A stretch of DNA of 35,159 nucleotides from Bacteroidota bacterium (GCA_030019075.1 JASEHD010000017.1:1-35159), one strand, 5' to 3'; shown: positions 17,711 to 26,911, counted from the first letter of the stretch. Notes: generated by a model not told the origin, from the letters alone. A program made the numbers and translations.

Positions 17711-18607
17711 TCATTTTTTAATGGCTAATTTCCTCAAGACGCATAAATTTACTTTATCCTCTTTCAAATCCTTACCCTTTGGTGTTTCAAGAATTTTGGG
17801 AATATGGATGAGTCGGGCATCTTGCACTAAGAGTCGAAAACCGTTTTTACCAATCATCCCTTTTCCAATATGCTCGTGCCGGTCAACCCTGGAACCTAAT
17901 CCTTTTTTCGAGTCGTTTACATGAATTGCCACTAATTTATTCAGCCCGATTATCCTATCAAATTCTTTTATTGTTTGTTCGTATCCTTCCTTTGTACTTA
18001 TCTCGTAACCTGCTGCAAAGATATGACAGGTATCAATACAGACAGCCATTCTTTCTGGTTCAGCAACTCCGTTGATAATTTCACTAAGCTGTTCAAATCT
18101 CCATCCAATTGAAGTCCCCTGCCCTGCTGTCGTCTCTAAAACACTAAGAACATTAAAACCGTTTGTTTGTTGATGAACCAAGTTGAGGGATTCGATGATT
18201 TTCTTAATTCCATCCTCCTCACCAACTCCCATGTGCGAACCGGGATGGAAATTAAGATATCTTATTCCTAACTTTTCACAACGCTTAAGCTCATCTTGAA
18301 AAGCGTCACGTGATTTCTTGAGGATCGTTATATCCTTGGCGCAGAGATTGATAAGATATGAATCGTGAGCGATAACATGTCTTATGCTTGATTTCGATGC
18401 TGCCGTTTTGTAGTTTGTAATGTCTTCATCGCTGAGTGGTTTTGCGTACCATTGATTACTGCTTTTTGTAAAGACTTGAAGTACGCTGCAGCCGATACTT
18501 TCAGCACGCTCAAACGCTTTATGGATGCCACCAGCGATTGATTGATGAGCACCAATTAACAGATTTGGTATAAGAGATTTGCGATATGAGTCTTTTCGCT
18601 TTTTCAT
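17711..18607 (-). CDS. nfo: Endonuclease IV (AP endonuclease)
   Basis: This 298-residue zinc-dependent endonuclease cleaves 5' to abasic sites during base excision repair. All nine metal ligands of the E. coli enzyme have counterparts: His81, His121, Glu158, Asp192, His195, His229, Asp242, His244 and Glu274. They sit in the signatures GAHQSIAGG, LETTAGQG, DTCHIFAAGY and NDSKKGLGSRVDRHEHIGKG. The open frame extends another 120 codons upstream to 18967, but that part is antisense to anmK and has no family similarity, so ATG 18607 is taken as the start. It is divergent from anmK with only 40 nt between the starts, and the radical SAM gene follows. Confidence 0.96.
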   Translation of the reverse strand: MKKRKDSYRKSLIPNLLIGAHQSIAGGIHKAFERAESIGCSVLQVFTKSSNQWYAKPLSDEDITNYKTAASKSSIRHVIAHDSYLINLCAKDITILKKSRDAFQDELKRCEKLGIRYLNFHPGSHMGVGEEDGIKKIIESLNLVHQQTNGFNVLSVLETTAGQGTSIGWRFEQLSEIINGVAEPERMAVCIDTCHIFAAGYEISTKEGYEQTIKEFDRIIGLNKLVAIHVNDSKKGLGSRVDRHEHIGKGMIGKNGFRLLVQDARLIHIPKILETPKGKDLKEDKVNLCVLRKLAIKK

Positions 18608-18617
18608 TTGTTGGATA

Positions 18618-18645
18618 ATATTAAAAACTTTTAAATGAAGTGCAA
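18618..18645 (-). promoter_or_regulatory. Promoter candidate for nfo
   Basis: On the minus strand TTGCAC (18640-18645) and TAATAT (18618-18623) are 16 bases apart. The start of transcription would be within about 5 nt of the nfo ATG, so the transcript would be nearly leaderless. The gap between nfo and anmK is only 40 nt, so any anmK promoter must overlap the same bases or lie inside nfo. Confidence 0.3.
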
Positions 18646-18647
18646 AA

Positions 18648-19829
18648 ATGGAAACATTAGAAAAATTATTTAAGAAAAAAAAGAAGCTCGTTGTTGGATT
18701 GATGTCGGGAACATCTGCTGATGGTATCGATGCAGTGGTAGTGGAAATCAAAGGATCGGGGGACCGTACAAAAATCCGCCAACTTGCATTCGAAACATAC
18801 TCGTACCCAAAGGGCTTTAGAGAATTTCTCTTTAAGAATTCTAATTCGGAGACTGCCCGGCTCGATGATATTACTCGACTGGACATGCTGCTTGCTGTGT
18901 TCTTTTCAGAAGCGGCAAAAAAAATTGCTCGGAAAGCCGGAATGAATATTTCGCATGTCGATCTCATCGGTTCGCACGGACAAACAATTCACCATCTCCC
19001 AATTCCAATAAGTATGTTCGGGAAATCAATCCGTTCAACGATGCAAATTGGTAATCCATCTGCAATTGCTAAATTAACTGGTGTTGTAACTGTCGGTGAT
19101 TTCCGAAGCGGTGATGTCGCACTCGGCGGCTCAGGGGCTCCGCTCGTTCCTATCTTCGACTACCTTGTCCTTCGATCAACGACAGTTAACCGCGCTGCAT
19201 TAAACATCGGTGGTATAGCAAACATCACGATACTGCCACAAAATTGTTCTATTAAACAGGTCGTTGCTTTCGATACCGGACCAGGAAATATGATCATTGA
19301 TAACTTAATGCAACAGTATTATAACCTCCCTTTTGATAGAGATGGAAAAATTGCATCAAATGGAAAAATAAACCCTTCATTGTTAACGTGGTTGTTAAAG
19401 CACCCATATCTCAAAATAGAACCCCCTAAATCAACAGGCAGGGAAATGTTTGGTGAGGACTTTATTCAATCAATTATTAGTAAAACAAGAGGAAAAATAA
19501 ATCAAGATCTAATAACCACCATTTCTGAATTCACTGCCTTAAGTATTTATTTAAGCTACCTGAGGTTTGTTCAAAGAAAAATAAAAATCCAAGAGCTTCT
19601 AGTGAGTGGTGGCGGTGCTCATAATTACTACATCATGGAAGCTCTGAAGCGGTACTTCTCAGGCATCAAAGTTATCCCAATTGATGAGATTAATATTTGT
19701 TCCGATGCAAAGGAAGCCATTTGTTTCGCATTTCTTGCAAACGAAACAATCTCAGGAAATTACGGAAATGTTCCCAATGCGACCGGTGCGAAAAGACAAA
19801 CGGTACTCGGAACAATTTGTTTGCCGTGA
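18648..19829 (+). CDS. anmK: Anhydro-N-acetylmuramic acid kinase
   Basis: This 393-residue sugar kinase of the ASKHA fold opens 1,6-anhydro-MurNAc and phosphorylates it to MurNAc 6-phosphate during peptidoglycan recycling. The ATP-phosphate loop GLMSGTSADGID lies at residues 17-28. GSHGQTIHH, GDFRSGDVALGGSGAPLVP, LNIGGIANIT and FDTGPGNMIID follow in family order, and SGGGAHN marks the second nucleotide-binding element. Length and motif order are normal. ATG 18648 gives a short lysine-rich lead before the conserved domain. It converges with the membrane acyltransferase gene 15 nt away. MurQ, which would use the product, is not in the window. Confidence 0.95.
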   Translation: METLEKLFKKKKKLVVGLMSGTSADGIDAVVVEIKGSGDRTKIRQLAFETYSYPKGFREFLFKNSNSETARLDDITRLDMLLAVFFSEAAKKIARKAGMNISHVDLIGSHGQTIHHLPIPISMFGKSIRSTMQIGNPSAIAKLTGVVTVGDFRSGDVALGGSGAPLVPIFDYLVLRSTTVNRAALNIGGIANITILPQNCSIKQVVAFDTGPGNMIIDNLMQQYYNLPFDRDGKIASNGKINPSLLTWLLKHPYLKIEPPKSTGREMFGEDFIQSIISKTRGKINQDLITTISEFTALSIYLSYLRFVQRKIKIQELLVSGGGAHNYYIMEALKRYFSGIKVIPIDEINICSDAKEAICFAFLANETISGNYGNVPNATGAKRQTVLGTICLP

Positions 19830-19844
19830 AATAATCAACCATAC

Positions 19845-21026
19845 TTAAAAATCTCTTGTAAAAAAGAAGAAAAGAAAAACTCCGGCAATCACAAGCTGGA
19901 CGATCCTATAAAAGTTAAAGTGGTTCTCTTTCAAATAATTCCACATTAGCGCTGCAAGCAGCATCAATAAAAACAATCCTATAAACACAACCGAAGTTTG
20001 GATCAGAGAAAGATTCGTACCCAAATATACTTGAAGATTTTCAGTTGAATTCATTGCTGAGCCGTATAGAACTAATAGATGTAAAACATAAACGAATAAA
20101 GATTCAATCCCAAGCACTGTCCAGATTTTCTTTGGGGGCTTAAGGTATTTAGCAAAATACCAGAAACCAGCTACAATCACCATTAGTGATCCCATGCGGA
20201 CAAGAAAATAGTTCGGACTTGTAAACCAATAGTTGTATGTGGGGTAAATCTGGATCGGTATGATATCAAAAATATAACCGAAAATTATTAAAATCATCCC
20301 TGACACTGTAAGCCAGGACATAAACTTCTTCTCACGCTTACATTCCACAGCAACCAGAAACTCCCACGAAACTATCACACCCGCGTACAGGAATCCAACA
20401 TAAGGATAAAGTGGAAACGGAGAACCGTTATTCCCATTAAACATCTGTGCAAGAACGGGTGGGAGGAATTTTAAAAAATCTATCTCCCACATAATCGGTG
20501 TGGAAAAGCATACGAAAACAATAGTGCTAAATACGAGCAAGTAAAACCGAGATTCTTTTTTAAAAAAGAAGATTAATGCATGGAGAGAAAGTAATCCAAT
20601 GCCAATGCAGTGGAGAACATCGAGCTGGAATAGCTGGAGATATTCTGCCGATGTACCTTCGATGATAATTTTACGAAAGGAAAAATACGGGAGATGCAAA
20701 CTTAGTCCGAGCAGTATGACAAGCAGCAATCGTCGAAAACGCTTAGCAAGCGGCGGATCCCAGTGGTGATAATCTTCCCACCTCCGTTTCGTTGATATTA
20801 CAAAGGTCAATCCTGCACCGAATAGAAAGGCAGGCGCGCTCAAGCCATGGAAAAATTCGTGGAACTGAAACCATGGTGACCCCTGAAGGTTTAAGGGAAG
20901 AAATGCCCTGAATACATGACCTTCCAACATCAAGAAAATTACTGCACTCCGGTATAAATCGATAAAAACATATCGCTGTTTCCCACTCGATGTATTTTCC
21001 GGAGAAAGTATCCGATGTTCCGCCAT
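19845..21026 (-). CDS. DUF1624/HGSNAT-like multi-pass membrane acyltransferase
   Basis: This 393-residue inner-membrane protein has about ten hydrophobic segments. The N-terminal motif reads FIDLYRSAVIFLMLEGH, the D-x-x-R...M...H pattern of the heparan-alpha-glucosaminide acetyltransferase/DUF1624 family, followed by GLSAPAFLFGAGL, also family-typical. Relatives carry acetyl groups from cytoplasmic acetyl-CoA to a sugar across the membrane; the acceptor here is unknown. ATG 21026 is preferred: it lies 11 nt after the pta stop, while the longer in-frame ATG 21095 would run through the pta 3' end. Co-transcription with pta is likely. A role in decorating envelope glycan is inference. Confidence 0.82.
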   Translation of the reverse strand: MAEHRILSPENTSSGKQRYVFIDLYRSAVIFLMLEGHVFRAFLPLNLQGSPWFQFHEFFHGLSAPAFLFGAGLTFVISTKRRWEDYHHWDPPLAKRFRRLLLVILLGLSLHLPYFSFRKIIIEGTSAEYLQLFQLDVLHCIGIGLLSLHALIFFFKKESRFYLLVFSTIVFVCFSTPIMWEIDFLKFLPPVLAQMFNGNNGSPFPLYPYVGFLYAGVIVSWEFLVAVECKREKKFMSWLTVSGMILIIFGYIFDIIPIQIYPTYNYWFTSPNYFLVRMGSLMVIVAGFWYFAKYLKPPKKIWTVLGIESLFVYVLHLLVLYGSAMNSTENLQVYLGTNLSLIQTSVVFIGLFLLMLLAALMWNYLKENHFNFYRIVQLVIAGVFLFFFFTRDF

Positions 21027-21037
21027 TGCACTTTTAA

Positions 21038-22021
21038 CTATATTGCGAGTACACAGTTGATTGCCGTCGTGTTTACGATATCTTCCACACTGCATCCACG
21101 GGATAAATCGAATGCGGGTTTATTCAATCCCTGAACGATCGGACCAATCGCATCAGCACCGCCAAGCCGCTGCGCCATTTTGTAACCAATGTTTCCAGCA
21201 TTCAGATCAGGAAAAATTAATACATTCGCATTCCCTTCTATCGGACTTCCCGGAGCTTTCGATTTAGCAACTTTCGGTACGATGGCTGCATCCAATTGCA
21301 TCTCACCATCCACGATAAGGTTAGGCGCCTTACTTTTTATAATGGCGGTTGCCTGTTGTACTTTTTCAATAAACGGATGGTTCGCACTTCCCTTGGTTGA
21401 GAATGAAAGCATAGCAACACGCGGCTCTTCGCTTGTAAGCTTCTTATGATTCTCGGCGGTTGCAATTGCTATGTCGGCAAGTTGTTCAACTGTCGGATCG
21501 GGGACAACGGCACAATCAGCGAATGAAAATACTTGATGTGGAAAGATCATCACAAAGAAACTTGAAATGATACTTATTCCTTCTTTAAGACCGATGACCT
21601 GAATACCCGCACGCAGTACATCACCCGTAGTCGAGATTGAGCCGGCAACACTTCCGCTTGCCATTCCTTCGCGCACCATCATCGCACCGAAAAAGAGCGG
21701 ATGCTTCATCGTCTCTTCCGCCTCTGTAATTGTTATTCCCTTGTGCTTTCGAAGATTAAAGAAGATATGAGAAAAATCACTGAGCTTCTCCGATTTAAGT
21801 GGATCGATAATCCGAATCCCATTGATCGAGATTCCCTTAGACTTTGCTTCAGAGCGAATCTGCTCTTCATTTCCGATGAGGATGGGTATAGCAATTCCCT
21901 CATCCATTAAAATGCGGGCTGCCTTCATTACCCGCTCATCTATTGCATCCGGGAATACGACGGTTTTCTTGAATTTCTTTGCTTGTTCTTTGATTTGTGT
22001 CAAAAGTTGTGATGGAACCAT
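21038..22021 (-). CDS. pta: Phosphate acetyltransferase (PTA/PTB family)
   Basis: This 327-residue, single-domain phosphotransacetylase interconverts acetyl-CoA plus phosphate with acetyl phosphate plus CoA. Family motifs include [15 protein letters not shown] at the N-terminus, [10 protein letters not shown] with [14 protein letters not shown], and the C-terminal run [21 protein letters not shown]. The last includes the asparagine-rich CoA/phosphate-binding segment that separates Pta from short phosphobutyryltransferases. No regulatory N-terminal domain is present. ATG 22021 has no strong ribosome site. The gene starts 103 nt after the end of the glycan operon on the same strand, and no acetate kinase gene is seen here. 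Confidence 0.93.
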   Translation of the reverse strand: MVPSQLLTQIKEQAKKFKKTVVFPDAIDERVMKAARILMDEGIAIPILIGNEEQIRSEAKSKGISINGIRIIDPLKSEKLSDFSHIFFNLRKHKGITITEAEETMKHPLFFGAMMVREGMASGSVAGSISTTGDVLRAGIQVIGLKEGISIISSFFVMIFPHQVFSFADCAVVPDPTVEQLADIAIATAENHKKLTSEEPRVAMLSFSTKGSANHPFIEKVQQATAIIKSKAPNLIVDGEMQLDAAIVPKVAKSKAPGSPIEGNANVLIFPDLNAGNIGYKMAQRLGGADAIGPIVQGLNKPAFDLSRGCSVEDIVNTTAINCVLAI

Positions 22022-22124
22022 AATTGCTCATTTATAAAATGTGACAGGAATTTTATTGTGTTATAAAGTTCGCTTTTTTTAGGAGAAAAAGCAAAAGCAT
22101 TAACATTTATTGGTTTGAATAATA

Positions 22125-22958
22125 TTACTGAACCTTTTTCACCCTCACAAAGCTTTGTATAATTTTAAAAATCATAAAAAATGGAATTGATAGCCAATGA
22201 TACAAGCGTGCATATCGAATCATCAATCTGACCTGACTTTTAAATTTATTCCAATTTTTAAACCATGAAAAATGACCACCCGCGCTTACAGAAAGTTTAT
22301 GCCATATTTTAGCAGATGGGACATAGAGCAACTTAAAGCCAGAACGCGATGCACGAATACACCAATCAGCATCTTCTCCATAAATATAAAATCTTTCATC
22401 AAGCACACCGATCTTCTGGATCACTTTTCTTTTGACAAGGATACAACACCCCGAAATATAATCAGTCTTTCGGATGCTATCGTATTGACCCTTATCCCGT
22501 TCGTGAACACCAACATGCGATACCCACCCCTTCCACCATTCAATCTTTCCGCCTGCATACCAGATATGATTGGGATCGTTATGATAGTATATTTTTGGTC
22601 CAACCATACCAATGCTATCATCCGATTCAGACGCTTCAATAAGATTTGAGAGAAAATCTTTTTCGATGATTGTATCATTGTTTAGAAGAAGAACGTACTC
22701 AGCCCCCTCAGCCAAAGCTCGCTTGATACCAATATTATTACCACCTGCGAATCGAAGATTAGAATTGTTTACAATTAACTCAACTGATCTGAACCGCTGC
22801 TGAATGATTTCAGCAGCTCCATCAACCGAGGCATTATCAACAACTATTATTTTAAAGTTTGGGTATGTCAGATGCTGAAGTGAATCAAGACAATCAAGTG
22901 TGTCTTGTTTGCCGTTCCAGGTTAGTACAATGATAAATACGTTAGGAGATTCTTTCAC
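22125..22958 (-). CDS. Family 2 glycosyltransferase (rhamnosyltransferase-like)
   Basis: This 277-residue GT-A enzyme begins with IIVLTWNGKQDTLDCLDSL and has the nucleotide-binding Asp41 in VVDNASVDG. The metal-binding acidic motif is NND (93-95) in the LLLNNDT strand, typical of WbbL/rhamnosyl-type GT2 enzymes. A GCCILVKR strand and the ERFYIYGEDADWCIR segment, with the catalytic ED-D pair, follow. It lacks a membrane domain except a weakly hydrophobic C-terminal end. It is the last gene of the glycan operon, 3 nt after wecB. The donor and acceptor cannot be told from sequence. Confidence 0.9.
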   Translation of the reverse strand: MKESPNVFIIVLTWNGKQDTLDCLDSLQHLTYPNFKIIVVDNASVDGAAEIIQQRFRSVELIVNNSNLRFAGGNNIGIKRALAEGAEYVLLLNNDTIIEKDFLSNLIEASESDDSIGMVGPKIYYHNDPNHIWYAGGKIEWWKGWVSHVGVHERDKGQYDSIRKTDYISGCCILVKRKVIQKIGVLDERFYIYGEDADWCIRASRSGFKLLYVPSAKIWHKLSVSAGGHFSWFKNWNKFKSQVRLMIRYARLYHWLSIPFFMIFKIIQSFVRVKKVQ

Positions 22959-22961
22959 TGT

Positions 22962-24068
22962 TTAGTGTATCTTTTCAAGTAAAATATTTACGATGCGTTC
23001 AGAAGCTTTTCCATCACCGTACGGATTTGTTTTCGTTGCCATCTCAAGATATTTACTTTTATCGGAGAGTAGTTGCTGAGCTTCTTTAATTATTACATTC
23101 TTGTCTGTTCCAACCAACTTAGCAGTTCCAACTTCAATCGCTTCCGGCCTTTCCGTTGTTTTCCGTAAAACCAGCACAGGTTTCCCGAGCGTGGGAGCTT
23201 CTTCTTGAACACCACCTGAATCGGTTAGTATAAAATATGCCTTATTCATTACCTGAACAAAAGGTTTATATTCCATCGGCTCTATCAGATGAACTCTGGG
23301 GACGTTTGCTAATATCTCCTTTGCTTTCTTCTGAACATTCGGATTGGGATGCACAGGATATATCAATTCAACATCTGGATTGTGTTCAACTAAATACCTG
23401 CAAGCAGAAAATACTTGCTCCATAGGTTCACCAAAATTCTCACGCCGGTGAGAAGTCAAAAGGATAATACGATGGTTGATGAAATCAATACTACGGAGCG
23501 GTTCTTCTGGGAATTGGTACTTTGGGTCAACAATCATTAGGAGTGCATCGATTACTGTATTCCCTGTAACGAAAATATTATTAGGTTTAATTCCTTCTCG
23601 GACGAGATTATTTTTTGCCCACTCTGTGGGGGCAAAATGAAATTCAGCAATACGTGTGGTTAACTGTCTGTTGATTTCTTCAGGATATGGGTTGAACTTA
23701 TTCCACGTTCGCAAGCCAGCTTCGACATGACCCACAGGAATTTTAAAATAATATGCAGCTAAGCTTGCGGCAAATGTAGTTGTTGTGTCTCCTTGGACAA
23801 GGAGAACGTCCGGCTTTTCCTTCAGAAGTACTGGCTTGATTTCATTAAGCACCGCAGTTGTTACATAAAACAAATCCTGATCGTGCTGCATGATATCCAA
23901 ATCGTAATGCGGTTTGATATTGAACACTTCAAGCTTTTGATCGAGTATCTCACGATGCTGAGCGGTAACAATTATCGTATGTTCAATTTTCCTGCGATCC
24001 AGTTCTTTGATGAGTGGAGCCATCTTTATAGCTTCCGGACGCGTACCAAATACAATTGCAACTTTCAT
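22962..24068 (-). CDS. wecB: UDP-N-acetylglucosamine 2-epimerase, non-hydrolysing
   Basis: This 368-residue enzyme converts UDP-GlcNAc to UDP-ManNAc, a precursor of surface polysaccharide. The GT-B-like fold shows FGTRPEAIKMAPL at the N-terminus, QGDTTTTFA (Asp94), GHVEAGLRT (Glu116), YPEEINRQ (Glu130/131) and the HRREN motif at His207. LTDSGGVQEEAPTLGKPVLVLR completes the UDP-binding region with one conserved break. These match the catalytic Asp, Glu, Glu and His of the E. coli enzyme. Genes that would oxidise or transfer ManNAc (WecC, WecG) are not visible. It lies 4 nt after the GT4 gene. Confidence 0.95.
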   Translation of the reverse strand: MKVAIVFGTRPEAIKMAPLIKELDRRKIEHTIIVTAQHREILDQKLEVFNIKPHYDLDIMQHDQDLFYVTTAVLNEIKPVLLKEKPDVLLVQGDTTTTFAASLAAYYFKIPVGHVEAGLRTWNKFNPYPEEINRQLTTRIAEFHFAPTEWAKNNLVREGIKPNNIFVTGNTVIDALLMIVDPKYQFPEEPLRSIDFINHRIILLTSHRRENFGEPMEQVFSACRYLVEHNPDVELIYPVHPNPNVQKKAKEILANVPRVHLIEPMEYKPFVQVMNKAYFILTDSGGVQEEAPTLGKPVLVLRKTTERPEAIEVGTAKLVGTDKNVIIKEAQQLLSDKSKYLEMATKTNPYGDGKASERIVNILLEKIH

Positions 24069-24072
24069 ATTT

Positions 24073-25215
24073 TCAATCTCTCGATTGTTGAGCCATTTCT
24101 TCTATTGCCATAACGAGTCTATCCCAAGAATATTTTTTCTTTTCAATCTCTACATTTTTTGAAAACTCCTCTTCTCTTTTCTCACTGTAAAATCTTTGGA
24201 TGGCATCTGCTATTGCTGAAGGATCATCGGGTGGCACGACAAAACCGGTTTTCCCATCGAGTACTACTTCTGCAAGTCCACCTACGTTAGTCGCAATTAC
24301 GGATTTTTGAAAATTATAGGCGATCTGAATTATCCCGCTTTGTGTGGCTGATAAATACGGTAAAACGACAACATCCGCCGCACTGAAATAAACAGCGACC
24401 TGCTCGTTGGGAACATAATCAGATACAAAACGGATAAAAGGTCCTAGATTCAAATCTTTTACTTTTTGTCTATATTTTGATTCATCATCGTAAAACTCTC
24501 CGACAGCGAGTAACAAAATTTCCTCAGTCATTATACCTCTATCTTTTATCTCTTTCATTGCATCAATTAAAACCATCAATCCTTTGTATTTACGGATATA
24601 TCCAAAATACAGGATTACTTTCTTGTTACTTATTCCTAAAATTTCCCGAGCCGTGTTCTTGGGAATTAAAGAACCAAAATTTTCATATACTGGATGTGGA
24701 ATCTTCCGGTAAATTGAATTCGGGAAATGCTGCAATAAATCTTTCTCTACCGCATCAGACTGCACGATAAAATAATCTGCTTGGTGAAAAGCATATTTTG
24801 TTAAAGCAATATCTCCCAATCGTCGTTCATGAGGAATTATATTATCACAAATAAATAAAACCTTTGCACCCACCTTTTTCTTGACCCGTCTTGCTATTGT
24901 TCCAAAACAAGGACTAAAAAATGGCATCCAGTATTTAAAAATTAACAGATCTGGTTTGTGATTGCTAATTTCTTTTGCAACAGAAAACCAATTCAAGGGA
25001 TTAATGGAATCAATCAGTTCAGGTGCAGGTTTGATTTCTGAATGCTCACCAGTTTCCTCTTGTGTTTTACCGGGGAACAACAATTTCGGATATTGCCGCT
25101 TAAAAGTAATTGTTTCTACCTCGTGCCGTTTGCTAAGGTGATTAGCAAGAAGAGCATTAAAATGGGCAATACCACCACGCAATGGATATGCAGTACCGAT
25201 GATGATAATCTTCAT
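24073..25215 (-). CDS. Family 4 glycosyltransferase
   Basis: This 380-residue GT-B enzyme opens with IIIGTAYPLRGGIAHFNA, the glycine-rich acceptor-side loop, and contains LYFGYIRKYKGL, the usual GT4 KG-motif preceding the donor site. The C-terminal donor region reads VVVLPYLSATQSGIIQIAY, then VIATNVGGLAEVV. The usual EGFG-x-E region is replaced by ATQSG...Q, a variant seen in some GT4 groups. It is cytoplasmic or peripheral, with no clear transmembrane helix. It lies 8 nt after the methyltransferase gene and 4 nt before wecB. The sugar transferred is unknown. Confidence 0.88.
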   Translation of the reverse strand: MKIIIIGTAYPLRGGIAHFNALLANHLSKRHEVETITFKRQYPKLLFPGKTQEETGEHSEIKPAPELIDSINPLNWFSVAKEISNHKPDLLIFKYWMPFFSPCFGTIARRVKKKVGAKVLFICDNIIPHERRLGDIALTKYAFHQADYFIVQSDAVEKDLLQHFPNSIYRKIPHPVYENFGSLIPKNTAREILGISNKKVILYFGYIRKYKGLMVLIDAMKEIKDRGIMTEEILLLAVGEFYDDESKYRQKVKDLNLGPFIRFVSDYVPNEQVAVYFSAADVVVLPYLSATQSGIIQIAYNFQKSVIATNVGGLAEVVLDGKTGFVVPPDDPSAIADAIQRFYSEKREEEFSKNVEIEKKKYSWDRLVMAIEEMAQQSRD

Positions 25216-25223
25216 GATAGCTA

Positions 25224-25982
25224 TTATGAAGGTTTATCAGCGGTAATTAAGATGAATGGAAGAATTCGCCGAAATAAAATTATTTTCTCTATCATATTTT
25301 GGATTTTCATAGAAGATGGAAATTTATCCAAAACTTGGGGTGGAAAAAAACCAAAACGTTCACGTTTTAAATTGACAAATCCTAACTCGTTTAAAATTTT
25401 CACCGTTTTGCTTGCACTAAATTTGAACATTCCTTTCTCAGCATCCCACGTCATTTCCGGATCAAAAATAGCCTGCGCAAGAAAGAGCGGATTCATTCGA
25501 TTCGGTTCAACGAATGATATTCGCCCGCCAGGTTTAAGCACCGTTTTTATTAAGCCAAACAATTTATCATGGTGAGGAAGATGGTGAAGTATGAAAAATC
25601 CACAAACAACATCGAGTGAAATCTTCTTAAAATGATCTAACAGATCAAATACACTTGCACACAAAACATCAATATTATTTTTTTCCGATTGCTGCGATTT
25701 CAAGGCATCCAGCAGAGCTGAAGAAGTGTCCAAAGCAACTAAATGCTTGCATACTTTGGCGAGGTGAATGCTGAATCTTCCTGCACCTGCACCTATTTCA
25801 AGAACTTCATCATTGGGAGATATTCTTGCTGCTTCGACGAGATGATCGGATAAATCTTTGGAATATAAACTATTGCGATTGAATGTTAAATGAGAATGTT
25901 GATCCGCATCTGAATAGAATTCATTCTGAACATCTTGCCATCCATCCGTCTTTTCATTTGAATGTGTTACACTGCTAAACAA
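25224..25982 (-). CDS. Class I SAM-dependent methyltransferase
   Basis: This 252-residue methyltransferase of the Rossmann type has motif I as VLEIGAGAGRFSIHLAK, the acidic strand end LVALDTSSALLDAL, and the post-motif FFILHHLPHHDKL typical of the UbiE/Methyltransf_11 group. The C-terminal 60 residues are basic and hydrophobic, perhaps helping membrane contact. The substrate is not evident; its place inside a glycan operon suggests a sugar or lipid-linked sugar. It lies 2 nt after the GT2 gene, so translation is probably coupled. Confidence 0.85.
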   Translation of the reverse strand: MFSSVTHSNEKTDGWQDVQNEFYSDADQHSHLTFNRNSLYSKDLSDHLVEAARISPNDEVLEIGAGAGRFSIHLAKVCKHLVALDTSSALLDALKSQQSEKNNIDVLCASVFDLLDHFKKISLDVVCGFFILHHLPHHDKLFGLIKTVLKPGGRISFVEPNRMNPLFLAQAIFDPEMTWDAEKGMFKFSASKTVKILNELGFVNLKRERFGFFPPQVLDKFPSSMKIQNMIEKIILFRRILPFILITADKPS

Positions 25983-25984
25983 GA

Positions 25985-26911
25985 TTAGTCCTCTTTGAAT
26001 CCAATTTTTTCTTTTATCACGTACAGCGGGCGATGCTTTACTTCATCATAAATCCGACCGAGGTATTCTCCAATTATGCCAAGTGTTAATAAAATTAGTC
26101 CGCCAATGAAGAGAATAGAAAACACAGGAGAAGCCCATCCTGGGGTGGCTTTATCTGTAAAGATTTTTGCATATAAAACGTAGATTATCCCAACAAATGC
26201 CAGAAACGATGTAATTACACCAATATATGTCGCAAGCCGGAGAGGGGCATTGGAAAAAGAAAAGATACCATCCAGAGCAAGATGGACAAGACGCATGAGT
26301 GTCATTTGCGGCTTACCGGCAAATCGAGCAGCCCGATCAAATTCAATTCCTGTCTGTGAGAATCCAGCCCAAGCACGCATGCCTGCAATATAACGGTTGC
26401 GCTCAGGCATCGCTTTGATGACGTTGAGAACCTTTTTATCCATCAGCGAAAAATTTCCCGCTTCCATGGGTATTTGTATTGCAGAAAATCTTTGCATTAC
26501 TTTGTAAAAAGAATGGAAGACAAATCTTTTTAAGAAGAATTCCTTACGGCTACGCTTAACCATATAAACAACATCATAACCGCTTCGCCATTTCTCGATA
26601 AGATTCGGAAGAATCTCGGGAGGATCTTGTAAATCACCATCCATTAAAATAACAGCATCACCTGCTGCATGATCAATGCCAGCGGAAATCGAAATCTGAT
26701 GACCAAAATTCCTTGCCATGTTGATCACTTTGATATTCGATGATCGAGCTGCATAGTGTCTAAGAACACCCGCCGAGTTGTCGGAGCTCCCGTCATTCAC
26801 AAAAAGAATTTCGTATGGCTCGTTCACACCTTCCATTGCTTCATTAATGAGCCGGCAGAGTTCGGGAATAATTTGTGATTCATTGAAAATCGGAATTACA
26901 ATTGTAATCAT
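25985..26911 (-). CDS. Family 2 polyprenyl-phosphate glycosyltransferase (DPM1/GtrB-like)
   Basis: This 308-residue protein has an N-terminal GT-A domain beginning ITIVIPIFNESQIIPEL, with the nucleotide-binding FVNDGSSDNS and the metal-binding ILMDGDLQDPPE, followed by two C-terminal transmembrane helices. That layout matches GtrB/ArnC/DPM1-type enzymes, which load a sugar on undecaprenyl phosphate at the inner membrane. A second enzyme of the same type (30445-31569) lies in the same operon. It starts 20 nt after the YfhO-type gene, which would use such lipid-linked sugars. Confidence 0.9.
   Translation of the reverse strand: MITIVIPIFNESQIIPELCRLINEAMEGVNEPYEILFVNDGSSDNSAGVLRHYAARSSNIKVINMARNFGHQISISAGIDHAAGDAVILMDGDLQDPPEILPNLIEKWRSGYDVVYMVKRSRKEFFLKRFVFHSFYKVMQRFSAIQIPMEAGNFSLMDKKVLNVIKAMPERNRYIAGMRAWAGFSQTGIEFDRAARFAGKPQMTLMRLVHLALDGIFSFSNAPLRLATYIGVITSFLAFVGIIYVLYAKIFTDKATPGWASPVFSILFIGGLILLTLGIIGEYLGRIYDEVKHRPLYVIKEKIGFKED

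Noticed and set aside
18608-18967. A 120-codon upstream extension of the endonuclease IV frame.
   Set aside because: It runs antisense through anmK and adds nothing like the family; the conserved protein starts at ATG 18607.
22071-22092. Hairpin GCTTTTTTTAGGAGAAAAAGC between the glycan operon and pta.
   Set aside because: The stem is almost all A-T and no T-run follows it in the operon's direction; a chance A/T tract is more likely than a terminator.
22272-22649. A 125-codon plus-strand frame.
   Set aside because: It is antisense to the last GT2 gene and shows no coding features.
25042-25575. A 177-codon plus-strand frame.
   Set aside because: It is antisense to the GT4 and methyltransferase genes of the operon, with no domain or ribosome site.
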